DNA of 34,937 nt from Candidatus Pacearchaeota archaeon (GTDB lineage: Archaea; Nanobdellota; Nanobdellia; Pacearchaeales; GW2011-AR1), in contig JAGVWU010000005.1 in the NCBI GenBank assembly GCA_018304145.1, positions 1-34,937 on the forward strand. Reading direction: 5' to 3'. The first letter of the stretch is position 1, and the number at the start of each line of letters is the position of its first letter. Shown in pieces: positions 27,969-34,937 of this stretch. The position numbers were made by a program, and so were the translations under genes. A model generated the notes under the pieces. The model was not told where the DNA came from. It saw nothing but the letters and a program-made list of their open reading frames with translations, and did no database searches.

Positions 27969-28478
27969 TTACATATCATGCTTATTAAAAAAGCAATCAT
28001 TACATAATCCTTCATGCCAATATAGGTTATGCTTTCCTATTGGTTTGTTACAATTTTTACAATTAAGGTTTTTAATTTCATTAGGTTTTTCTTCAAAATA
28101 TTCCATTTTCTCTTGAAAATTGGGGTCATTAGTATTCAGTGTTTTTGCATATGCTCCTTCGTTCCATAAATTTTCTCCCATCTTTTCAGCAAAAGCCCTT
28201 TTAGTCAGCATTTGTTCAATTTTATCTTTGACCTTTTCTTGCATTTCTTCATCAAGTAAGGGTGTAATAATATCTAACCCAACTCTTATTCCATCAACAA
28301 ACATATTATAACCGATGTTTTCTTTAGTATCTTTTTTAATAAACTCTTCACTTTCTCTTAAAACAGAATCATAATAAGCATCTCCTAATTCTTCTGCCAA
28401 TCCTTCATTTTCTTTCCAAATTTCTTTAACCTTTGGGTCAAAATTATTAACTATCTTTCCATAATTTGCATTAATCAT
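27969..28478 (-). CDS. hypothetical protein with C-terminal zinc ribbon
   Basis: CKNCNKPIGKHNLYWHEGLCNDC; start moved to Met26 (28478), giving ATGATTAA overlap with upstream stop. Confidence 0.6.
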   Translation of the reverse strand: MINANYGKIVNNFDPKVKEIWKENEGLAEELGDAYYDSVLRESEEFIKKDTKENIGYNMFVDGIRVGLDIITPLLDEEMQEKVKDKIEQMLTKRAFAEKMGENLWNEGAYAKTLNTNDPNFQEKMEYFEEKPNEIKNLNCKNCNKPIGKHNLYWHEGLCNDCFFNKHDM

Positions 28479-29040
28479 ATCCCCCCATAAAAGATATATC
28501 TCTTGGTCTAAACTTCTCAATACAGTATTCAATTGTCTTTCTTCTTTTATCATTGACTGTTTTTCTTAAATTCAGTATTTTTTTGTATGTTTTTTCATAA
28601 TCTACTTTAGAAAGATCACTTTTCAAGTAATGTAATGTATTTGCAGCTGCAAATCTCAGACTCCCATTTTGATCTGTTAAAAATTTCAGACATTTGTTTA
28701 TTATATCCTTTAATTCGTCATAACTTACAGTTTCCTTATTCTTAACCTTTTTAGCACCAGACATTTTGAATATCTCTTCAAGTTGGTCTGATAAGGAAAA
28801 GCCACTTGTTCTGCTTATTACCTGTAAAGCGATTATCTTTTCTTTATCTGTTCCTTTTTCAAGGATTTCGGCTCCTTTTCTAATGATTTTTATGTTCTCT
28901 TTAGGCTCTCTCTTTTCATTTAACCAGAAATTTTCAAGTACCCTGGTCTTTTCTTTATTATTTTTAGAATTAATTAGCTTATAAAAAATATCTTTATCTT
29001 CTGATTCTGCGATATTATCTTTTGAGTTATCATTTACCAT
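28471..29040 (-). CDS. HEAT-like helical repeat protein
   Basis: Helical pairs such as KIIALQVISR and GSLRFAAANTLHYLKSD. Confidence 0.5.
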   Translation of the reverse strand: MVNDNSKDNIAESEDKDIFYKLINSKNNKEKTRVLENFWLNEKREPKENIKIIRKGAEILEKGTDKEKIIALQVISRTSGFSLSDQLEEIFKMSGAKKVKNKETVSYDELKDIINKCLKFLTDQNGSLRFAAANTLHYLKSDLSKVDYEKTYKKILNLRKTVNDKRRKTIEYCIEKFRPRDISFMGGYD

Positions 29041-29117
29041 TTTAATTGAAAAGATGTTGATAATTTAACTAACTTTCTATTTGCCAATATGGAGTTGTAA
29101 CAACATTTAAAAAGTTT

Positions 29118-29143
29118 CATTTGTTTGCATTTGTATTCATTTG
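29118..29143. promoter_or_regulatory. three CATTTG repeats at exact 10-bp spacing upstream of the RHH gene
   Basis: CATTTGTTTG CATTTGTATT CATTTG at 29118, 29128, 29138. Confidence 0.7.
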
Positions 29144-29150
29144 AAAAAAG

Positions 29151-29294
29151 ATGGCACAAAAAAATGTAACTTTGAGTTTAGATGAAAAGACCTATGAAGA
29201 CTATAAAGACTTTTGCAAAAAAAATGCAATAGCTTTATCAAGGAGTATAGAAGTATTTATGGAAGCGAAAATGAAAAAGGAGGAGAAAAGATGA
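29151..29294 (+). CDS. 47-aa ribbon-helix-helix protein (not in the ORF track), coupled to the methyltransferase
   Basis: MAQKNVTLSLDEKTYEDYKDFCKKNAIALSRSIEVFMEAKMKKEEKR; ATGA overlap with 29291. Confidence 0.75.
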   Translation: MAQKNVTLSLDEKTYEDYKDFCKKNAIALSRSIEVFMEAKMKKEEKR

Positions 29295-30895
29295 CACAAG
29301 AATTATTTTCTGTAAATGAAGCCTCTCAATGGGCATCAAAGTTTTTAGGTAGAATTGTAACACCATCAAATATAACTTATTTAGTTCAATACGCTAAAAT
29401 AAAGAGATATAATAATGGAAACGGAAATTTACAAGTTGATAAAGGCGAATTAAAAGATTATTATGACAAAAATGTATTAAGGAAACAAGAAGCCTGGAAG
29501 AGAAAGTTGGGAAACGACCTTAATTGGAGTTTATCTTTTGCTCATCTAAGAGAGTCAGACACTACAAAACATGTTCATAGATTGCACCCTTACAAAGGAA
29601 AATTTATTCCCCAACTTGTAGATTATTTCTTAAACTCGCATATTAACACTTTCAAAAAACAGATTTTCTTTAAGGAAGGGGATATAATTCTTGACCCTTT
29701 TATGGGAAGCGGAACAACATTAGTCCAATCATCAGAATTAGGGCTACATTCTATTGGAGTAGATGTTTCTGACTTTAATTGTTTGATATCGAAAGTTAAA
29801 ATAGGGAAATATGACTTAATCAAATTGGATAGAATTGCCAGAGATATATGTTTTAAAACAAGAGAGTTTAGCCAAAAAGCATTTGATGATTCTTTTGATA
29901 ACCAACTAAAAGAAAAACTAAATGAATTCAATAAGAGATACTTTCCAAATCCAGAATTTAAAAGAAATGTTTGGAAAGGAGTTATAAAAAATGAAAGACA
30001 ATACGGAGAAGAAAAGCTTAAACAATTCTTAGATAAGAATAAAGAATTTTTTGAGAAAAATGGCACAAGAGATGCTTCTGAACTATTAAATGAAAAAACC
30101 ATGAGCAGCTTTTTGTACAAGTGGTTTCCTAAAAGAGTGCGACAAGAACTTTTCTGTTATATTAAGCTTTTAGAAAAAGTTGAAGATGAAAAATTGAAAA
30201 ATGCTTTAATGATTATTTTAAGCAGAACCGCTCGTTCGTGTAGGGCAACAAAACACTCGGATTTGGCAACATTGACAGAACCACAAATAGAGCCATATTA
30301 TTGTCCAAAACATAAAAAAATATGTACCCCAATAAACTCCCTAGTTAAACATTTGATAAGATACACTTATGACACTATAAAGAGATTAAAAGAATTCTCC
30401 ACACTTAAAAAAAATGTCGATGCCGAAGTGATACATGGAGATTCGAGAGATGTTAATATATTTGAAGAAATTAAAAAACAAAATCCTGAATTTAGTAAAA
30501 TTCTCTTAAACAAAAAGATAGCTGGAGTTTTTACTTCCCCGCCATATGTTGGCCAAATAGATTATCATGAACAACATGCTTATTCCTATGAGTTATTTAA
30601 TATCTCAAGAAAGGATGATAAAGAAATAGGGCCATTATACAAAGGACAGGGAAAACAAGCAAAAGATGAATATGTTGAAGGAATTAGCCAAGTTTTAAGA
30701 AATATCAGCAGATTTGTAAAAGATGAGGGACATTTTTTCATTGTTGCAAATGATAAATATAATCTTTACCCTTTAATTGCTGAAAAGAGTGGTTTAAAGA
30801 TTATTGATAAATTTAAGAGACCTGTTTTAAATAGAACTGAAAAAGATAGACAACCTTATGCCGAGATTATTTTTCATATGAAAAGAGATGATTAA
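29291..30895 (+). CDS. Type II DNA methyltransferase, probable m4C class (TSPPY), with N-terminal DNA-binding-like domain
   Basis: ILDPFMGSGTTLVQSSELG, VFTSPPYVGQIDY; start moved from 29213. Confidence 0.83.
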   Translation: MTQELFSVNEASQWASKFLGRIVTPSNITYLVQYAKIKRYNNGNGNLQVDKGELKDYYDKNVLRKQEAWKRKLGNDLNWSLSFAHLRESDTTKHVHRLHPYKGKFIPQLVDYFLNSHINTFKKQIFFKEGDIILDPFMGSGTTLVQSSELGLHSIGVDVSDFNCLISKVKIGKYDLIKLDRIARDICFKTREFSQKAFDDSFDNQLKEKLNEFNKRYFPNPEFKRNVWKGVIKNERQYGEEKLKQFLDKNKEFFEKNGTRDASELLNEKTMSSFLYKWFPKRVRQELFCYIKLLEKVEDEKLKNALMIILSRTARSCRATKHSDLATLTEPQIEPYYCPKHKKICTPINSLVKHLIRYTYDTIKRLKEFSTLKKNVDAEVIHGDSRDVNIFEEIKKQNPEFSKILLNKKIAGVFTSPPYVGQIDYHEQHAYSYELFNISRKDDKEIGPLYKGQGKQAKDEYVEGISQVLRNISRFVKDEGHFFIVANDKYNLYPLIAEKSGLKIIDKFKRPVLNRTEKDRQPYAEIIFHMKRDD

Positions 30896-31665
30896 ACTTC
30901 CATCTTCTCTTTTGCAACTTCTTTAATTTTAGCTTGTATCTTTTCCTTAAATTCTTTTCCAACTTCGTCAAAAATATCTAATACTTCTTTATATGTACCT
31001 TTGCCTCCTAAGAGTTCCCAGAATTTCTCTGCAGCATATAATTCTTTTTCTTTATCAAGATAACCTTGCATGGTAAATCTGCTGTAAGGTTCTGGATGAT
31101 ACGGATTATAAGGAATTGCCAATATTGTGTTCACTTTCTTTTTTCTTAATGCTATCCATTCAAGTAGTTTTTGTTTAGATTTTACAAAAACATCAATATT
31201 TGGTTTCGCAGTTTTTATCTCAATATAATATTCTTCATTTCCTCTTTTCAAAAATAAATCTGCTCTTACTGTTATTTTTCTCCCGCCTTCAGAATTTGAC
31301 TTTAAGATTTCTTTGATCTCTTCTTCTTTATTTGCTTTTCTAGTCTTACTTTTTATTTCTTGTAATATCTGGGATATTATAGAGTTCTGTTCATTTGTGA
31401 TTTCTCCTTTTACATCATAACCTGTTTCTACTTCATCAAAATGAGGTTGGGCAATAATTTTCGCAACTTTTTCATAAACTGACTGACCGAGAATGGTAGC
31501 CAAAGAATGTATAAAAGAATAAGAAGCAACTTTTTCAGAGTCTTGCATTAGTTTAACCAAGAAAGGCATAGATGTTGTTTCTCTTACATAATTTGTTAGT
31601 TTTTCATTTATCTTTAATCTCAACAAATCCTTTATCTCTTTTACTTGCTGCTGATTTAAAACCAT
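30892..31665 (-). CDS. TdeIII-family-like Type II restriction endonuclease
   Basis: ITVRADLFLKRGNEEYYIEIKTAKPNIDVFVKSKQKLLEW; convergent with and overlapping the methyltransferase by 4 bp. Confidence 0.75.
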   Translation of the reverse strand: MVLNQQQVKEIKDLLRLKINEKLTNYVRETTSMPFLVKLMQDSEKVASYSFIHSLATILGQSVYEKVAKIIAQPHFDEVETGYDVKGEITNEQNSIISQILQEIKSKTRKANKEEEIKEILKSNSEGGRKITVRADLFLKRGNEEYYIEIKTAKPNIDVFVKSKQKLLEWIALRKKKVNTILAIPYNPYHPEPYSRFTMQGYLDKEKELYAAEKFWELLGGKGTYKEVLDIFDEVGKEFKEKIQAKIKEVAKEKMEV

Positions 31666-31757
31666 ATAATTGCTATGAATATGCCATTTAAAACCTTTAT
31701 TGTTATTTTAAAAAATTAAAAGGAAAATTCTAAATAGCAGGCATTTATTGATTTTTT

Positions 31758-32507
31758 ATGAATTATCCGAGTATCAAAAAATATTTAGGTGAAAACTGGT
31801 TAAAAAAGCAATTTGAAGAAATTGATAAAAAAGACTGGGTGAAAGAAGGCATTCCTAAAGATAAAGTTAGTAACGACATAGCATTCTCAGTCTTAGAAAA
31901 AATTGATGAAGTAATTGTTAAATTTGAAAATATCAAGAATTTTTCTAAATGGATAGAAGAAGCAAAAACAAGCAAAAATTTCGAGGATTGTTTATTTGAA
32001 TTGATGGCATTGGAAAACTTATTATTAAAATCAGATTTAGTTGAATTAAAGCCAGATAATTCTGTTAGTGGGTTTGTTCTAGAAGCGTTGGTTAAGAAAG
32101 GTGAGGTTAATTTCTTTTTAGAGATGACTAAGTTGAAATCTATGGAAGGATCTACCCAAAACAAAGTTGAGAAACTATTTGGAAAAGCTAGAAATAAATT
32201 TAGAGGATTGCAAGGAGTTCATTTTATCGGAGTGTTTAATTTTTTTGAATTTGAGGATGATATTATGAAACCCTTACCTAAATTTAATTTACTAAAAAGA
32301 ATGATAAATTCCCGTTTTGAAAGAGGTTCAAATTCATCTATCCTCGCATTTGTATTAGTAAATATTTATGTAGCTTATAATCCAAAGTTAAATAAAACCT
32401 TTGTCCAAAAAAGGTTTGATATAGTAAACAAACCTGAAAATAGAGGAGGTTTACCATTAAGTTTCTTTGAAAGCATCTTTGATGTTAATGAGTTTATTGA
32501 GGAATAA
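31758..32507 (+). CDS. hypothetical protein, weak PD-(D/E)XK-like pattern
   Basis: ELMALENLLLKSDLVELKPDNS...GEVNFFLEMTKLKS. Confidence 0.5.
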   Translation: MNYPSIKKYLGENWLKKQFEEIDKKDWVKEGIPKDKVSNDIAFSVLEKIDEVIVKFENIKNFSKWIEEAKTSKNFEDCLFELMALENLLLKSDLVELKPDNSVSGFVLEALVKKGEVNFFLEMTKLKSMEGSTQNKVEKLFGKARNKFRGLQGVHFIGVFNFFEFEDDIMKPLPKFNLLKRMINSRFERGSNSSILAFVLVNIYVAYNPKLNKTFVQKRFDIVNKPENRGGLPLSFFESIFDVNEFIEE

Positions 32508-32509
32508 AA

Positions 32510-32881
32510 ATGTTAGATGTTTATGATATAATTGATGAGGCAGTTGATTTTATGATAGATCATTGGAAGCCGATTTTAGTATTTGCATTTTTAGTTCTAA
32601 CAGGGATTGCAGCAATATTATATCAAACTATTAATGAATTAGAAGAAACAGAGCAACAAGTAAAAGATGAATCAACTAGGGGAATTGTTGAAACTTTCGC
32701 TGATGCAGGAGAGCAAACTTCCGAGTCAATTAGTGATCCTGGTGCAAAAGCAACTTATAAATTTCTATGGATTTTATTAGGAGTTTTGTTAGTCTTGATA
32801 ATAGTAATTATGATTGGTAAAGCATTTGAACCAATAATAACTACTCTAAATCCGGTAAATATAGCTAAAAGTTTTAGATAA
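32510..32881 (+). CDS. small membrane protein, two TM segments
   Basis: PILVFAFLVLTGIAAILYQ and FLWILLGVLLVLIIVIMIGKA; 2 bp after 32507. Confidence 0.6.
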   Translation: MLDVYDIIDEAVDFMIDHWKPILVFAFLVLTGIAAILYQTINELEETEQQVKDESTRGIVETFADAGEQTSESISDPGAKATYKFLWILLGVLLVLIIVIMIGKAFEPIITTLNPVNIAKSFR

Positions 32882-32894
32882 TTTCTTATTGACA

Positions 32895-32965
32895 GCAACC
32901 CCGCGTTGGGGATTTGAACACTCTCAAATTCACTGCCCCGCACGGGCTTAGCCCATTTTAGTACA
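32895..32965 (+). repeat. second intergenic repeat module, copy E
   Basis: CGTTGGGGATTTGAACACTCTCAAATTCACTGCCCCGC, followed by GGGCTTAGCCC. Confidence 0.65.
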
Positions 32966-32982
32966 TCTATTTAGGGAGAGAA

Positions 32983-33231
32983 TTAGTAATTAAATTCAAT
33001 AACTTCAGAAAGATATTTATTTCTAATTGCTTCTTTAATATCATTTTCATCTGTGCATCTTATCTTTCCACGATTAGAACCAAATCCTCCACCACTACCC
33101 AAAATACTAATATTTCCTTGTTTGCCTTCAGAAACTACTTCACATTTACCATTAGTTTTAACTATTCTCCCCTTGATGTTTCTTTCGCATGTAAATTCAC
33201 CAGTTTTATGATTTTTAATTTCACATTTCAT
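32983..33231 (-). CDS. small hypothetical protein
   Basis: 82-aa ORF with Gly-rich segment and 3 Cys. Confidence 0.45.
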   Translation of the reverse strand: MKCEIKNHKTGEFTCERNIKGRIVKTNGKCEVVSEGKQGNISILGSGGGFGSNRGKIRCTDENDIKEAIRNKYLSEVIEFNY

Positions 33232-33402
33232 TATAATATTAATAATATCAAACTATTTATGTTTTTCTATTTATAAGAAACAGAAATATATTTTTTAGTT
33301 TTTTCCTTTTTTCCCAAGAATCATGTTAATAGATCTCTCTATAGTTTCATCTAATAAATCTGGAAACAATTCTTTAATATTTTTCTCAATTTTATTAAAA
33401 TC

Positions 33403-33858
33403 CTAAAAATATCTCCAGCTATTTAATCCTGTCTGTTCTTTACGAAGCATATTTCTTTCTACATCTTTTAAATTAATTACAAAAAAATATGGGATATAAG
33501 GATGTACAACAATTAATTTTGTTTCTTTCCAATATTTTAAATATTCGTTTAAAAAATCAAATTGGTATTCAGATCTCCCAGAAACTTGTTTATTTATGAA
33601 TTTTCTATATTTAGCTTCTATAAAAAATGTTTCTCCCGTTTTTGTATTAAATGCTACAAAGTCAGGCATGGACTTGATTTTTCTTGTCACAGAATTTATT
33701 CTTTCCCTAACAGTTTTCTTTAAATCTTCTACATGATTTTCTACCCCAAATTTAATACATTCCCAATCAGGCATAGAATTAATCATGTACTCAACTATAT
33801 TTTCTGCGGAATTTCCTATGACTTTATTTTCATTAAAAGAGTTATTTATTTCACGCAT
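33403..33858 (-). CDS. PD-(D/E)XK nuclease-like protein
   Basis: MPDFVAFNTKTGETFFIEAKYRKF. Confidence 0.72.
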   Translation of the reverse strand: MREINNSFNENKVIGNSAENIVEYMINSMPDWECIKFGVENHVEDLKKTVRERINSVTRKIKSMPDFVAFNTKTGETFFIEAKYRKFINKQVSGRSEYQFDFLNEYLKYWKETKLIVVHPYIPYFFVINLKDVERNMLRKEQTGLNSWRYF

Positions 33859-33876
33859 TTTGCTATCTCCATAAAT

Positions 33877-33919
33877 ACACAGATGTGCTATAAAAAACTA
33901 TCTGTGTTTTTACACAGAT
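33877..33919. promoter_or_regulatory. divergent operator with perfect palindrome ATCTGTGT-TTTT-ACACAGAT plus an extra ACACAGAT
   Basis: 33900-33919 palindrome overlaps the wHTH start codon (33918); extra half-site at 33877. Confidence 0.75.
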
Positions 33920-34130
33920 GGGAAGAAGGAATATTCTTGATGTGATAGAAGACATTAAAAAAGTTCTTTCTAAAAATAAAGAACTATCTGTTAAAGCTAT
34001 TTCTGAAGAAATCAAATCTCAATGGGAAACTACAATTAAGGCATTAGAATTTATGAAAAAACAAGGGCTAGTTAATGAACGAGAAGGAAAAAAGACACAT
34101 AAGGTTGAGAGATTGTTTAGCTTGAAGTAG
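33918..34130 (+). CDS. winged-helix regulator, paralogue of 21403..21618
   Basis: VIEDIKKVLSKNKELSVKAISEEIKSQWETTIKALEFMKKQGLVNEREGKKTHKVERLFSLK. Confidence 0.78.
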   Translation: MGRRNILDVIEDIKKVLSKNKELSVKAISEEIKSQWETTIKALEFMKKQGLVNEREGKKTHKVERLFSLK

Positions 34131-34338
34131 ACTTTAAGATTTTCTATTTAGGACGAGCCTTTGAAAGAACCCTTAGGGCTTTAGCCCTTTGACTGAATTT
34201 CAAATTTAAAAAGGCGAGTCAATTGTTTGTAATCTTTGTCGCACAAGTGACAGCCAAAGATTTCTTTTTTCTTTGGTAAGTGTAATATTTATCAGCGAGT
34301 TATGTAGGTAAGTATTTATTTCTTTATTGAATATAAAA

Positions 34339-34362
34339 CAGTGAGCTTGGCGTAGCTCACTG
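34339..34362 (+). promoter_or_regulatory. 5'-UTR hairpin CAGTGAGCT-TGGCGT-AGCTCACTG of the IS200-like element
   Basis: Perfect 9-bp stem, 6-nt loop, upstream of tnpA. Confidence 0.75.
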
Positions 34363-34411
34363 CACGAATTCAGTTAGCTATAGCTAGGCTTCTAATTAAA
34401 CTTAACGGGAG

Positions 34412-34894
34412 GTGAATAAAATGGAGATGAAACTGGTGAAGTCTAGAAATGCTATAGGTGAAAGTAACTTTCATATACAACTGACTCCTGCATTTAGGCA
34501 AGATATATTTCGGGATAAAGAAATTGCTGAATTGACTTTTGCTTATATTTTGGAAAAATTGCAGAAACTGAAAGTGGCTATTCTTGGTTATGGTTTTGGA
34601 CCTGACCATTTACATTTATTTGTTTCAAATGTAAGATTTGTAAGTGAGATAGAGCTGGTAAGACAAATAAAAGGTTATAGTTCTTTTATGATGCGAAAGA
34701 ATTTTAGCTATCTTTTCAAGACAAAGTTATGGGGAAACAAATTTTGGAGTGGTGGACATTTTTACAGAAGTGTTGGTGCTGTTAATGCTGAAACAATGAA
34801 GCATTATGTTGAAGATAGTCAAGAAAAGCATTGGGAAATAATTTCTATAGAAGATGTCAAACCAATTTTACAGAAGAGAATAGGTGATTTTTAA
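34412..34894 (+). CDS. tnpA: IS200/IS605-family Y1 transposase
   Basis: GFGPDHLHLFV (HUH), FWSGGHFYRSVG, MKHYVEDSQEKHW (catalytic Tyr). Confidence 0.9.
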   Translation: MNKMEMKLVKSRNAIGESNFHIQLTPAFRQDIFRDKEIAELTFAYILEKLQKLKVAILGYGFGPDHLHLFVSNVRFVSEIELVRQIKGYSSFMMRKNFSYLFKTKLWGNKFWSGGHFYRSVGAVNAETMKHYVEDSQEKHWEIISIEDVKPILQKRIGDF

Positions 34895-34937
34895 TTTGTT
34901 GTTAAAACCCGTTGGGCTTTAGCCCAACGTAGTTTAG

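Larger units (their letters stand above)
34150..34937 (+). mobile_element. IS200-type insertion sequence (TnpA only), approximate ends
   Basis: Y1 transposase flanked by GGGCTTTAGCCC-core hairpins at 34175-34188 and 34910-34929. Confidence 0.78.

Noticed and set aside
29118-29143. CATTTG array as a mini CRISPR
   Set aside because: The repeat unit is 6 bp at 10-bp spacing; fits an operator, not a CRISPR. No CRISPR array or cas gene was seen in the window.
29213-29290. N-terminal extension of the methyltransferase in the ORF track
   Set aside because: It is out-of-frame read-through of the RHH gene; the ATGA overlap at 29291 with an upstream GGAG gives a better start.
29623-30120. Minus-strand 165-aa ORF
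   Set aside because: Antisense to the methyltransferase; Ser/Leu/Phe-rich shadow ORF.

Overview
AT-rich window, most likely from a small-genome (DPANN-like) archaeon. That is inferred from leaderless-looking genes, a proteasome beta-like protein, a stand-alone EF-Tu-domain-2-like protein and an archaeal-style tRNA-Gln. Four zones can be seen. (1) 79-6659 (-): a tightly packed 7-gene operon with a CbbQ/NorQ/MoxR-type AAA+ ATPase, a NorD/CobT-like VWA protein with an N-terminal HExxH, two signal-peptide membrane proteins that share a C-terminal IxPWxI tail, an AbrB-like regulator, and a small protein that looks like the N-domain of the ATPase. This is my best candidate for an undescribed system. 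(2) 8.0-10.1 kb: a wHTH gene, a tyrosine recombinase, an orphan HepT-like HEPN gene and tRNA-Gln(CTG). The recombinase start is preceded by an att/operator-like inverted repeat. (3) 10.2-15.9 kb: a proteasome-like Ntn hydrolase, an EF-like gene with an unusual structured leader, a dispersed structured intergenic repeat, and an RHH plus HUH Rep module with a hairpin. (4) 15.9-34.1 kb: a dense defence island. It holds a Type III R-M, a Kiwa-like KwaA/KwaB pair, a DUF6602 protein, a DUF4143-type ATPase, a NYN protein, a TdeIII-like Type II R-M with an RHH regulator, and two copies of a divergent wHTH / PD-(D/E)XK nuclease module. An IS200-like element closes the window. All family calls are from reading motifs; no searches were run.
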